Source of the DNA: Siccirubricoccus soli
Lineage (GTDB): Bacteria; Pseudomonadota; Alphaproteobacteria; Acetobacterales; Acetobacteraceae
Assembly (NCBI RefSeq): GCF_024178315.1
Contig: NZ_JAMZIK010000006.1
Location: 26,674-90,673 of the forward strand
DNA length: 64,000 nucleotides
Direction of reading: 5' to 3'
This document shows positions 18,999-27,439 of this stretch, in pieces. Position 1 is the first letter of the stretch; the number at the start of each line of letters is the position of its first letter. The translations under genes and the position numbers were made by a program. Under the pieces are notes generated by a model that saw nothing but the letters and a program-made list of their open reading frames with translations, was not told where the DNA came from and did no database searches.

Positions 18999-19736
18999 CT
19001 AGATCGCCAGCGTGCCCGCCTTGGCCGCGGCGTAGCGTTGCCCGACGGCGTCCCAATTCACCACGTTCCACCAGGCGCGGGTGTATTCGGCGCGGCGGTT
19101 CTGGTAGCGCAGGTAATAGGCGTGCTCCCAGACATCATTGCCCAGCAGCACCCGGCCGCCTTCCATCAGCGGCGTGTCCTGGTTGGGCTTCTGCTGGATC
19201 GCCAGCCTGCCCTCCCGCGTCACCGTCACGAAGGCCCAGCCGGCGCCGAACTGGGTGTTCGCCGCCTGCTCGAAGCGGGTGCGGAACTGGTCGAAGCCGC
19301 CCAGATCGCGCTCGATGGCCGCCAGCAGCTCGCCGGAGGGCTGCCCGCCGCGGCCGCCCATCACGCCCCAGAACATGGTGTGGTTGGCGTGGCCGCCGCC
19401 ATTGTTGCGCACGGCCGTGCGGATGCCTTCCGGCAGTTCGCCGATCTTGGCCAGCAGCTCCTCCAGCTTCATCGTATGGAGCTGGCTGTGCTCGCGCAGC
19501 GCGGCGTTCAGGTTGTTCACATAGGCCGCATGGTGCAGGTCGTGGTGGATCTGCATGGTGCGCGCATCGATCGCCGCCTCGTTCGCCTCATTGGCGTAGG
19601 GCAGCGGCGGCAGGGTGAAGGGGCCGGTCGGGGCGGAGGAGGCCGCCTGGGCGAAGACCCGCCGTGGCAGGGCGAGGGTCAGGGCGGCGCCGGCGGCCCC
19701 GAGCAGCAGGGCGCGGCGGGCATGGGTGGCGTGCAT
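18999..19736 (-). CDS. Exported Fe/Mn-type superoxide dismutase
   Basis: A 245-aa superoxide dismutase that removes superoxide. Metal ligands are all present: His in MQIHHDLHHAAYV, His in GGHANHTMFW, and Asp plus His in NDVWEHAYYLRYQNRR. The GGHANH block and the glutamine in PNQDTPL resemble manganese or cambialistic enzymes more than classic FeSOD (which has AQVWNH), but metal choice is not certain. Unlike cytosolic relatives it has a signal peptide, HARRALLLGAAGAALTLALP with twin arginines, cleavage near VFAQA, so it probably acts in the periplasm, possibly via Tat. The ATG at 19736 has a GGGAGAG ribosome site. Confidence 0.93.
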   Translation of the reverse strand: MHATHARRALLLGAAGAALTLALPRRVFAQAASSAPTGPFTLPPLPYANEANEAAIDARTMQIHHDLHHAAYVNNLNAALREHSQLHTMKLEELLAKIGELPEGIRTAVRNNGGGHANHTMFWGVMGGRGGQPSGELLAAIERDLGGFDQFRTRFEQAANTQFGAGWAFVTVTREGRLAIQQKPNQDTPLMEGGRVLLGNDVWEHAYYLRYQNRRAEYTRAWWNVVNWDAVGQRYAAAKAGTLAI

Positions 19737-19946
19737 GGCGGTCTCTCCCAGGTGGTTGCGGCAGGAGATGGTTCGGCCCGGCCGCAACGCCAAGGGCGGC
19801 ATCGCTGCCGCCACCGGCATCCGGGCAGCGGAACGGCCGGGCTGTCCGCTGCCCTCCCGCCACTTCCCCCCTGCCGGCTGCGCGGGGCTGCTCGCCGGGC
19901 GCGCTTCCCGCCCCGCATGGCCCCTCATGGCCACGGCGTCGCGGGG

Positions 19947-21005
19947 CTACCCGCCGCGCAACAGGATCATGGGGGGTTCGCGGTAGGCGAAGGCGGCATA
20001 GCCATCCCAGGCCACGGCGGCCGGGCCGCCGGGGCGCGGCAGGCGGCCGCCGGGCGGCCGGCGCGCCACCAGCACCCCGCCGGTGCCGATCTCCAGCACC
20101 AGCCGGATCTCGGGGCCGAGGAACACCACCTCCCGCAGCGCTGCCGGCACGGCGCCCTCGCCCAGCTCCTCGGCGGACATGGCCGCCACCGCCACCTTCT
20201 CCGGCCGCACCGCGACGATGCAGCGGCTGCCGGGGCCGCCGGCATCGGCCAGCCGCGCCTCCAGCTCCGGCCCGCAATCCAGCTTCACCCGGGCCATGTC
20301 CTCCTCCAGCGCCAGCACCGTGCCGGGCAGCCGGTTGTTCTCCCCCACCAGCCCGGCGACGAAGGCAGTCGCCGGCGCCTCGTACAGCGCCTGGGGCGGG
20401 CCCTCCTGCACCACCTCCCCGTCTTCCAGCACCAGGATCCGGTCGGCCAGGGCCATCGCCTCCATCGCCTCCGGCGTGGTCAGCAACACGGTGAGGCCGA
20501 GGCGGCGGAACAGCCCCCGCCATGCCAGCGCCAGCCCCCGGCGGGGGGTGGGGTCGAGGCCGGCCAGCGGATCGTCCAGCAGCAGCAGCCTGGGGGCGGG
20601 CGCCAGGGCGCGGGCCAGGCAGAGCCGGAGCTGCTGCGCCGGGCTGAGCTGGGACGGGCGCTTGCCCTCCTGCCCCTCCAGCCCGGTCTGCGCCAGCAGC
20701 CGCGCCGCCCGGGACGACCGTTCCGCCGCCGGCCAGGTAGCCAGGGCGGGCGCCAGATTCTCCAGCACCGAGCGGTTGCGGAACAGCGCCGCGGGCGGCG
20801 GCAGCAGGCCGGGCGGCCCGGCAGGCAGGCGCACCCGCCCCGCCACCGCCCGCGCCTGGCCGGCCAACACCGCCAGCGCCGCGCCGCTGCCGGCGCCCAG
20901 CAGCGCCACCACCTCCCCCGGCATCAGCCGCAGATCCAGCGCGCCGAGCCCCGCCGCCGGCAGGCTCAGCCCCTCCAATTCCAGCAGCGCCGTCGAATCC
21001 CCCAT
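19947..21005 (-). CDS. PotA-type ABC ATPase with degenerate Walker A (orphan)
   Basis: A 352-aa protein with the layout of a spermidine/iron-type ABC ATPase: nucleotide-binding domain (about 1-230), then a TOBE-type domain (about 260-345; CIVAVRPEKVAV). Key motifs have decayed: Walker A reads GAGSGAAL at residues 37-44, with alanine at the invariant lysine; the signature is LSPAQQ instead of LSGGQQ; Walker B is LLLLDDPLAGLD with Asp for the catalytic Glu; the Q-loop is unclear. No permease or binding protein is adjacent. It may be a non-hydrolysing regulatory subunit or a decaying gene, though the frame is intact for the whole length. The ATG at 21005 gives the family N-terminus. Confidence 0.78.
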   Translation of the reverse strand: MGDSTALLELEGLSLPAAGLGALDLRLMPGEVVALLGAGSGAALAVLAGQARAVAGRVRLPAGPPGLLPPPAALFRNRSVLENLAPALATWPAAERSSRAARLLAQTGLEGQEGKRPSQLSPAQQLRLCLARALAPAPRLLLLDDPLAGLDPTPRRGLALAWRGLFRRLGLTVLLTTPEAMEAMALADRILVLEDGEVVQEGPPQALYEAPATAFVAGLVGENNRLPGTVLALEEDMARVKLDCGPELEARLADAGGPGSRCIVAVRPEKVAVAAMSAEELGEGAVPAALREVVFLGPEIRLVLEIGTGGVLVARRPPGGRLPRPGGPAAVAWDGYAAFAYREPPMILLRGG

Positions 21006-21113
21006 CGGGCCACGCTCCCCGCCGCCCTCCCCGCTGTCAACGCGGCCTGCGGAACCCGGCGGCGCCGGGCCGCGTTGCTGCGGCAAGGTTACCCCTTCGG
21101 AAGGAGCCATGCG

Positions 21114-21467
21114 ATGAGCAGCAGCGCCGCCAACGACCTGTCCCAGGACGCCCGCAACCTGAAGGAGCAGGCGAAGGACAGCGCCACCCGCGTCAGCGAC
21201 GACGCGCGGGAGGAACTGGCGAGGCTCCGCGCCCAGGTGGAGCGGCTGATGTCGGAGCGCGTCACCCCGGCGCTGGCCGGCGCCGCCGACCAGGTGCAGG
21301 ACTATGCTGACCGCGCCCGCGCCACCATCGAGGAGCAGGCGGACGCCTTCAGCGAAACGGTGCGGGAGCGGCCGCTGATGGCCGTGGCCGTCGCCGCGAT
21401 CGGCGGCTACCTGATCGGCCGGCTGATGGGCGGCAACACCTACGTCTATCCGCGCGACCGGCACTGA
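21114..21467 (+). CDS. DUF883 (YqjD/ElaB-type) membrane-anchored protein
   Basis: A 117-aa protein: long amphipathic helix rich in Ala, Glu and Arg (residues 1-80, SQDARNLKEQAKDSATRVSD), then a C-terminal membrane segment with a glycine-zipper-like GGYLIGRLMGG. This is the ElaB/YqjD/DUF883 pattern; the E. coli relatives are inner-membrane proteins that associate with ribosomes in stationary phase. A strong AAGGAG site precedes the ATG at 21114. The next gene is YqjE-like, matching the known yqjD-yqjE pairing. Confidence 0.86.
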   Translation: MSSSAANDLSQDARNLKEQAKDSATRVSDDAREELARLRAQVERLMSERVTPALAGAADQVQDYADRARATIEEQADAFSETVRERPLMAVAVAAIGGYLIGRLMGGNTYVYPRDRH

Positions 21468-21473
21468 GCATTC

Positions 21474-21570
21474 CTCGCGGCGCCGCAATGCGGCGCCGCG
21501 GGCCCGCGGGGAAGCCGCCCCTTCCGGCGGTCCCGTATGGCCTGAGGCGGCCTGGCCGCCTCAGGGCAAA
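21474..21570 (+). repeat. Family A two-hairpin dispersed repeat, copy A7 (divergent)
   Basis: Starts about six bases after the DUF883 stop. Module 1 (21476-21500) is CGCGGCGCCGC-aat-GCGGCGCCGCG; module 2 (21541-21565) is a perfect stem CCTGAGGCGGC-ctg-GCCGCCTCAGG. The linker is changed, so this is an older or different subtype. Confidence 0.65.
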
Positions 21571-21602
21571 GGGTGGCGCCACTATCTGAAAGGGTGTGTC
21601 AC

Positions 21603-22037
21603 ATGCGGGTCTTCCGCCTTCTCCAGCTCGCCGCGCAGGCGGAAGGGCTGCGCTGGAAGCGCATGGGCCGGGGCTATGCCATCCAGGCCGCCTTGGGCGC
21701 CGGCGCCGCCGCCTTCGCGCTGATGCTGCTGGTCATGCTGCATGTCGCCGCGCTGATCTGGCTGGCGGAGGGCCGCAGCGGCGTCTCCGCCGCCCTGATC
21801 CTGGCGGTGTTCGACCTGGTCATCGTCGTGGTGCTGGGTTGGCTCGCCTCCCGCCCGGGCGCGGATCCGGTGGCGCTGGGGGCAGCCCGGGTGCGGGACG
21901 ATGCGCTGCGGCAGCTGGGCGACCAGGCGGCGCGCGCCGCCATGGTGGCGCCCCTGCTGCGCAGCCAGACGGCCAAGAAGGGGCTGGTGGGCGCCGCCGT
22001 CACCGCGGCGGTGGTCGGGTTGCTCGCGCGCCGCTAG
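21603..22037 (+). CDS. YqjE-like phage-holin-family membrane protein
   Basis: A 144-aa protein with two adjacent membrane helices (AALGAGAAAFALMLLVMLHVA and SAALILAVFDLVIVVVLGWL) and a soluble C-terminal part, the pattern of the putative actinobacterial holin-X/YqjE family. Despite the family name this is a chromosomal envelope gene; nothing phage-like surrounds it. Its place after the DUF883 gene matches yqjD-yqjE. The ATG at 21603 is preceded by GAAAGGG about 14 bases away, a weak site. Confidence 0.75.
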   Translation: MRVFRLLQLAAQAEGLRWKRMGRGYAIQAALGAGAAAFALMLLVMLHVAALIWLAEGRSGVSAALILAVFDLVIVVVLGWLASRPGADPVALGAARVRDDALRQLGDQAARAAMVAPLLRSQTAKKGLVGAAVTAAVVGLLARR

Positions 22038-22080
22038 CGGGTTAGGCGATCCCCTCCAAGGATGTGAGGGACGCCGCCCG

Positions 22081-23100
22081 ATGAGCGAGACCGCCGAGCC
22101 CACCCTGGTCACCCGCCTGGAGGGCGCCGCCGGCACCCTGCTGATGAACCGGCCGAAGACGCTGAACGCGCTGGACTTGCCGATGATCCGCGGCTTCCAG
22201 GCGGCGCTGGACGCCTGGAAGGACGACCCCGCGGTGAAGCTGGTGCTGCTGGAGGGCGCCGGCGGCAAGGCCTTCTGCGCCGGCGGCGATGTCCGCCGCA
22301 TCCGGGAATTCGCCATCGCCGGGGACACCGCCTCGATCGAGGCCTTCTTCGCCGAGGAATATGCCGTGAACCGCGGCATCGCCCTGTTTGGCAAGCCCTG
22401 GATCTCCCTCATCGACGGCGTCTGCATGGGCGGCGGCATCGGCGTTTCCATCCACGGCTCGCCGCGGGTGGTGACGGAGCATGCGCTGATGGCGATGCCG
22501 GAGACGGCGATCGCCCTCTTCCCCGATGTCGGCACCAGCTATTCCCTGCCCCGCCTGCCCGGCGCCATCGGCACCTGGCTGGCGCTCACCGGCGCCCGGC
22601 TGCGCGGCGGGGATGCGGTGGCGGCCGGGCTCGCCACGCATTTCGTGAAGCGGGAGAAGCTGGCGGCGCTGCGGGAGGCGCTGCTGGGCGGCGATGCCGG
22701 GGTGGTGGAGCGCTTCGCCGAGGCGCCGCCGGAGGCCAGCTTCGCCCCGCATCGCGCGGCGATCGACCGCTGCTTCTCGAAGGACAGCGTCGCCGCCATC
22801 CTGGCGGCGCTGGAGGCCGAGGGCACGGAATGGGCGGCGGAGCAGGTGAAGGTGCTGCGCCGCATGTCGCCTACCAGCCTGGCCGTCTCCCTGCTGCTGC
22901 TGCGGCGCGGCGCCGGCGCCTCCCTCGACGAGTGCCTGGAGATGGAGCTGGCCCTGACCCGCAGCGTGGTGAACAAGCACCCGGATTTCCGGGAGGGCGT
23001 GCGCAGCGTGCTGGTGGACAAGGACGGCACGCCGCATTGGACGCCGGCGCGGGTGGAGGACCTCGACCCGGCGGCGATCGAGACGCTGTTTCGGGGCTGA
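22081..23100 (+). CDS. Enoyl-CoA hydratase/isomerase family, 3-hydroxyisobutyryl-CoA hydrolase-like
   Basis: A 339-aa crotonase-superfamily protein. Length and sequence (GTLLMNRPKTLNALDLPMI, AFCAGGDVRRIREFA, FGKPWISLIDGVCMGGGIG, MPETAIALFPDVGTSY) fit the 3-hydroxyisobutyryl-CoA hydrolase branch used in valine degradation; ordinary enoyl-CoA hydratases are about 260 aa and lack the C-terminal extension. The oxyanion-hole CAGGD and MGGGIG are intact, and the glutamate of PETAIALFPD is at the catalytic position. It lies 43 bases after the YqjE-like gene. Confidence 0.88.
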   Translation: MSETAEPTLVTRLEGAAGTLLMNRPKTLNALDLPMIRGFQAALDAWKDDPAVKLVLLEGAGGKAFCAGGDVRRIREFAIAGDTASIEAFFAEEYAVNRGIALFGKPWISLIDGVCMGGGIGVSIHGSPRVVTEHALMAMPETAIALFPDVGTSYSLPRLPGAIGTWLALTGARLRGGDAVAAGLATHFVKREKLAALREALLGGDAGVVERFAEAPPEASFAPHRAAIDRCFSKDSVAAILAALEAEGTEWAAEQVKVLRRMSPTSLAVSLLLLRRGAGASLDECLEMELALTRSVVNKHPDFREGVRSVLVDKDGTPHWTPARVEDLDPAAIETLFRG

Positions 23101-23541
23101 CCCCAGGGGCCGCGCCAGGGGGGGCCGGGCTTGTCATCCTGGCGCTGACGCTGCGGATCGGCCCCGTCCCGGCCCTGGCGGGATCTTCTTCGCTCCTCCT
23201 GCGCTGGCGCAGGAGGCAGCGTCTTCGCGCGGCGGGCACCGATGCCCAATCGTGTCTCGCGGCGGTGGCTGCCACAGAACTGATCGTCCCTGACAAATCA
23301 TCGTCCCGCCAGACTGCTGAGGCGGAGCGTATACATCCCCAGGAGGCAGTCGTCCGTCCAAGAATTCGCCATGTGTCTGGCGCAAGTCTGATTTGAAAAA
23401 TCTGCCGAATTCTGGCAGCCGTTGGGGCATACATTGCGGCCATCCATACCGGATTGGAAACGTCATATTTTCGTCCATAGTCGCGACCGGCGATGTCTGG
23501 CGATTTCCGGGGACCTCACCCGAAGAGGAACCTTGGTGTTC
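23101..23541 (+). promoter_or_regulatory. Less GC-rich leader of the porin gene
   Basis: About 440 bases with no gene. From about 23270 the GC content falls clearly below its surroundings, the sort of stretch expected of a regulated promoter. It includes CTGACAAATCATC, TTTGAAAAATCTGCC and the possible Pho-box listed next. The short open frames here have no recognisable features. Confidence 0.45.
23460..23481 (+). promoter_or_regulatory. Possible PhoB-box-like direct repeat
   Basis: ACGTCATATTT is followed directly by TCGTCCATAGT, two 11-base units each with a GTC core, recalling the PhoB consensus (CTGTCAT plus four AT-rich bases, twice). The match is partial. It lies about 60 bases before the start of an OprP-like (phosphate/pyrophosphate-type) porin, which makes it worth noting. 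Confidence 0.25.
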
Positions 23542-25068
23542 ATGTCACAATCCAGTTTGCGCGCCCGTTTGCTACTGACGGCGGCCGGCCTTGCGTTGCT
23601 GTCCTCGCCCGCCCTTGCCCAGGACGCCTCGCGGCTGCAGGCGATCGAGCAACAGATCCGCTCCCTGCAGGGCGAGCTCACCCGGCTGCGCCGCGACGCC
23701 GCCGCGCGGGAAGCCGAAACCCGGGCGGCGCGTGAGGAAGCCGCCCGCGCCCGAACCGATGCCGCCGCCGCCCGCCAGCAGGCGGCTGCCGCCCCGGCGC
23801 CGGCCCCTGCCCCCGCCGCCGACCAGGTGCGCATCACCATGCCGGGCGGCCGCCCCACCTTCACCTCCGCCGATGGCCGCTTCCAGGCCTCCGTCGGCGG
23901 CCAGGTGCAGTGGGATATCGGCGGTGCCATCCGCGGCGCCCCGGGCAACCCGAACAACCGCGGCGTGCCGGACATCAACTCCTTCGGCCAGAACCTGCGC
24001 CGCGCCCGGCTGCCCTTCAGCTTCCGCTTCGACGATTTCACCCTGAACGTGACGCCGGATTTCGGCGGCTCCCCGGACGGCACGCCCACCCTTTACGAGG
24101 CGAATTTCAACTGGAACCCGATCCGGCCGCTGACCCTGACCCTCGGCTACTTCAAGCCCTACATCACCCTCTATGACTCGATCAGCTCCAGCGACTTCCT
24201 GATGCTGGAGCGGCCGAGCATCGTCGAGGTCGCCCGCAGCATCTCGGCCGGCGACTCCCGCTCCTCCTTCGCCGTGCGCTGGGCGCAGGACCGCTTCTTC
24301 GCCGCCGCCGCCCTGACCGGCGACGCCTACGGCACCAACAGCACCCAGACGGTGCGCGGCCAGACCGGCTTCGTCGGCCGTATCGCCGGCCGGCCCTACG
24401 TCACCCAGGATGCCGACCTGCATCTCGGCGTCTCCGGCTCCTACGCCTTCGACATCCGCCGGCAGTCCACCGGCCAGACCCTGCAGCTGCGGGACCGGGT
24501 GGAGCTGCGCATCGACCAGAATCGCCTGATCGACACTGGCAGCCTCCCGATCGACAGCGCCTATGTGGTCGGCGGCGAGTTCGGCGCCCGCTGGCGCAAC
24601 TTCCTGCTGATGGGCGAGTACTACCAGATCGGCCTCGAGCAGTCGCAAGCCGGCAGCACGCCGCGACCGGACCTCACCGTCGACGGCGGCTATGTCGAGG
24701 CAAGCTGGGTGATCACCGGCGAGAAGCATGGCTACAGCGCCGCCAACGGCGCCTTCAGCCGGCCCAACCCGGCCCGGCCCTTCAGCTTCGCCGGCGGCGG
24801 CCCCGGCGCCTGGGAGCTGGCGGCGCGCTACAGCGTGATGGACCTGAACGACAAGGTGACCCGCGGCCGGGCGCAAACCGCCACCGGCGGCGTCTTTGGC
24901 GGGCGGCAGGAGGTGATCGGCACCTCGCTCTCCTGGTACCCGACCAATTACCTCCGCTTCGTGCTGAACTGGGACATCGTGAACGTGGACCGGCTGAACG
25001 CCGCCGGCACCACGCAGATCGGCCAGCGCTTCCACACCCTGGCATTGCGTACCCAACTGGCCTTTTGA
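23542..25068 (+). CDS. OprP/OprO-type outer-membrane porin with coiled-coil N-terminus
   Basis: A 508-aa porin. After a signal peptide (LLLTAAGLALLSSPALAQ) come a coiled coil of about 50 residues (QAIEQQIRSLQGELTRLRRD onward) and an Ala/Pro hinge, then a beta-barrel of phosphate-selective porin O/P type (FQASVGGQVQWDIGG, LTLTLGYFKPYITLYDSISS, NYLRFVLNWDIVNVD) ending in phenylalanine (TQLAF). The coiled coil probably trimerises the barrel or contacts the peptidoglycan. Phosphate selectivity is only a family label. The ATG at 23542 is preceded by GAAGAGGAA; a GTG six bases upstream is an alternative. A TRAP permease follows. Confidence 0.87.
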   Translation: MSQSSLRARLLLTAAGLALLSSPALAQDASRLQAIEQQIRSLQGELTRLRRDAAAREAETRAAREEAARARTDAAAARQQAAAAPAPAPAPAADQVRITMPGGRPTFTSADGRFQASVGGQVQWDIGGAIRGAPGNPNNRGVPDINSFGQNLRRARLPFSFRFDDFTLNVTPDFGGSPDGTPTLYEANFNWNPIRPLTLTLGYFKPYITLYDSISSSDFLMLERPSIVEVARSISAGDSRSSFAVRWAQDRFFAAAALTGDAYGTNSTQTVRGQTGFVGRIAGRPYVTQDADLHLGVSGSYAFDIRRQSTGQTLQLRDRVELRIDQNRLIDTGSLPIDSAYVVGGEFGARWRNFLLMGEYYQIGLEQSQAGSTPRPDLTVDGGYVEASWVITGEKHGYSAANGAFSRPNPARPFSFAGGGPGAWELAARYSVMDLNDKVTRGRAQTATGGVFGGRQEVIGTSLSWYPTNYLRFVLNWDIVNVDRLNAAGTTQIGQRFHTLALRTQLAF

Positions 25069-25088
25069 TTTAGACAAGTTTGGGATAA

Positions 25089-25112
25089 GGGGCGGCCTTC
25101 CGCGGCCGCCCC
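25089..25112 (+). terminator. Perfect hairpin between the porin and TRAP genes
   Basis: GGGGCGGCC (25089-25097) pairs with GGCCGCCCC (25104-25112) across a six-base loop. There is no T-run; it may terminate partly or protect the porin mRNA 3' end. Confidence 0.5.
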
Positions 25113-25130
25113 GCCCAAAGAGACGTCCAG

Positions 25131-27158
25131 ATGAGCGCAAATTCCAGCCTGCCGCCTGAAGTGCCCGAGGGGGCGCTGGACGACACGACCGCCAAGCGCA
25201 TCGAGGCGCTGATCGAGGAGGAGGAGGGGGCGCAGAACCGCTTCTCCGGCTGGCTGGGCTGGCTGGGCACCGGCCTCGCGCTGGCGATGGCGCTGTTCCA
25301 CCTCTGGGCGGCCTGGGACATCGTGCCGACGACGACGCTGCGCTTCGCCCATGTCGGCTTTGCCATGGGGCTGGGCTTCCTGCTCTTCCCGGTGGCCCGG
25401 CGCTGGCGGCATCGCCTCATGCCCTGGGACATGCTGCTGATCGCGGCCAGCCTCTACGTCACCTGGTACCTGCTCTGGGGCGGCGACGCGATCGGGGTGG
25501 AGCCGCTGATCGATCGCTACGTCTTCCCGGAATTCCAGGACTTGGTCGTCGGCTGGATCCTGGTGGCGCTGGTGCTGGAGGTGACGCGGCGGGCGACCGG
25601 CTGGGTGATGCCGGTGGTGGCCGGCGCCTTCATGCTCTACGCCTTCTTCGGCAACCTCCTGCCGCCGCCCTGGCAGCATCAGGGCTACGGGACGGAAAGG
25701 CTGATCCCGCACCTGACCATCACGCTGGACGGCATCTTCGGCACGGCCGTCGATGTCTCGGCGAGCCTCATCATCCTCTTCACCATCTATGGCGCCATCC
25801 TGCAGATGTCCGGCGCCGGGAAGTTCTTCGTCGATTTCTCCTTTGCCGTGACGGGCGGCAAGGCGGCCTCGGCGGGGCGCACCGTGGTGCTCTCCTCCTT
25901 CCTGCTCGGCGGGCCCTCGGGCTCGGGCGTCGCCACCACCGTCACCCTCGGCACCGTCGCCTGGCCGATGATGCGGCGCGTCGGCTACCGGCCGGACGAT
26001 GCCGGCGGGCTGCTGGCGGCGGGCGGGCTGGGGGCCATCATCTCGCCCCCCGTGCTGGGGGCGGCGGCCTTCCTCATCGCCGAATACCTGAAGCTCGGCT
26101 ATCTGGAAGTGCTGCGCATGGCGGCGGTGCCGACCGTGCTCTACTACGCCTCCCTGCTCTTCATGGTGGAGCTGGACCAGCGGCGCATCGGCGCCGCCGG
26201 CAAGGGCGGCGAGGCGATCGCCACCGAGGGCGCCTGGGCGCTGACGAAGAAGTACGGCTTCCACTTCTCCTCCCTGGTCGCGATCGTCGTCTTCATGGTG
26301 CTCGGCTACTCGCCGACCATGTCCGTGCTCTACGCCATGGTGGTGGCGGTGCTGCTCTCCTTCCTCCGGGCGGAGAGCGCGCTCTGGCCGAAGCGGCTGG
26401 TGGCGGCGCTGGCCGCGGGTGCGGTGCAGTCGGTGGGCATCGCCGCCACCTGCGCCTGCGCCGGCATCATCGTCGGCGTCATCACCCTGACGGGGCTGGG
26501 GCTGAAATTCTCGGAAATCGCCATCCAAGCGGCGGGCGGGTCGCTGGTGGTGACGGCGCTCTACACGGCGCTGATCGTCTGGATCGTCGGCCTCGCCGTG
26601 CCAGTGACGGCCAGCTACATCATCTGCGCCGTGGTGGCGGCGCCGGCGCTGATCAAGCTCGGCGTGCCGGACTACGCGGCGCATATGTTCGTCTTCTACT
26701 ACGCGGTGCTCTCCGAGGTCTCGCCGCCCACCGCCCTCTCCCCCTTCGCCGCAGCGGCGATCACCGGGGCCGGGCCCTACCGCACCACGCTGCAGGCCTG
26801 GAAATACACCCTGCCGGCCTTCGTCCTGCCCTTCGTCTTCGTCACCGACCCGGACGGCGTGGGGCTGCTGCTGGCCTTCAAGCCGGGCATGGGCTGGGGC
26901 GACGTGCTGTGGCAGATCCTGCTGGCCGCGGCCGGGCTGGCGGCCATGGCCGCCGCCTGCCAGGGCTTCGCGCGGCGGGCGCTGGCGGCGTGGGAAAGGG
27001 TCGGACTCGGCATTGCTGGGCTGCTGATGGTGTTCCCGGCGCTGGCCGAAGGCAGCTTCGGCAACGCCCTGCCGGCGCCGCACTGGCTGGGGCTGGCGCT
27101 GGGGGCGGTGCTGCTGGCCCTGCAGTGGCGGGGGCCGCGGGCGGCGACGGCGGGCTGA
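25131..27158 (+). CDS. TRAP transporter permease, fused small and large subunits (TAXI type)
   Basis: A 675-aa inner-membrane permease in which the four-helix small (DctQ-like) and twelve-helix large (DctM-like) subunits are fused, as in TAXI-type TRAP systems for C4-dicarboxylates or glutamate-like substrates. Around 16-18 hydrophobic segments are visible; the DctM core contains SGSGVATTVTLGTVAWPMM and AAGGLGAIISPPVLGAAAFL. No TAXI binding protein is adjacent (the porin is upstream), and the binding protein at 32720 is of the unrelated DctP class. The start is 62 bases after the porin stop. Confidence 0.92.
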   Translation: MSANSSLPPEVPEGALDDTTAKRIEALIEEEEGAQNRFSGWLGWLGTGLALAMALFHLWAAWDIVPTTTLRFAHVGFAMGLGFLLFPVARRWRHRLMPWDMLLIAASLYVTWYLLWGGDAIGVEPLIDRYVFPEFQDLVVGWILVALVLEVTRRATGWVMPVVAGAFMLYAFFGNLLPPPWQHQGYGTERLIPHLTITLDGIFGTAVDVSASLIILFTIYGAILQMSGAGKFFVDFSFAVTGGKAASAGRTVVLSSFLLGGPSGSGVATTVTLGTVAWPMMRRVGYRPDDAGGLLAAGGLGAIISPPVLGAAAFLIAEYLKLGYLEVLRMAAVPTVLYYASLLFMVELDQRRIGAAGKGGEAIATEGAWALTKKYGFHFSSLVAIVVFMVLGYSPTMSVLYAMVVAVLLSFLRAESALWPKRLVAALAAGAVQSVGIAATCACAGIIVGVITLTGLGLKFSEIAIQAAGGSLVVTALYTALIVWIVGLAVPVTASYIICAVVAAPALIKLGVPDYAAHMFVFYYAVLSEVSPPTALSPFAAAAITGAGPYRTTLQAWKYTLPAFVLPFVFVTDPDGVGLLLAFKPGMGWGDVLWQILLAAAGLAAMAAACQGFARRALAAWERVGLGIAGLLMVFPALAEGSFGNALPAPHWLGLALGAVLLALQWRGPRAATAG

Positions 27159-27439
27159 AGGAAGGCCGGGGGCGCTGCCCCCGGGCCCCGACAGGCGACT
27201 CGTCCCGGGCAGCGCCCGCGCCCCTGCACCTCCGCCGGGGAGGGGACCCCTCCCCGGACCACGGTCGGAGTCGGCAGGCGTAATCTGCGGATCCGAAGCT
27301 TGGACGAGGGTTCGGGGGGGGTGTTGGCGGCAGCGCCCCGCCGGTGGGGGCCAGGGCAGAGCCCCTGGCTCGAGCGGAACGCCCACTCCGTTGCGTTACG
27401 AACTGGCTGCCTCTTCAGTTTTCGTTTAGTCTTCGCATC
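27159..27439. other. Non-coding spacer with GC-rich hairpins
   Basis: Contains a hairpin near 27163-27184 (GCCGGGGGC / GCCCCCGGGC) just after the TRAP stop, a likely terminator, and a second at about 27233-27258 (CCGGGGAGGGG / CCCCTCCCCGG). The part from about 27385 (CGTTGCGTTACGAACTGG, GTTTTCGTTTAGTCTTCGC) is less GC-rich and is the likely promoter of the lipoprotein gene. Confidence 0.5.

Noticed and set aside
21603..22037. Phage remnant suggested by the holin-like protein
   Set aside because: The YqjE-like gene is paired with a DUF883 gene in a chromosomal setting; no other phage gene, integrase or att site is present.
27159..27260. Additional copy of family A or B after the TRAP gene
   Set aside because: The GC-rich hairpins lack the conserved linkers and loops of either family, so they are listed only as likely terminator structures.
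24948..27386. 812-codon open frame opposite the TRAP permease
   Set aside because: His/Arg/Gly-rich shadow of a clear membrane protein gene.
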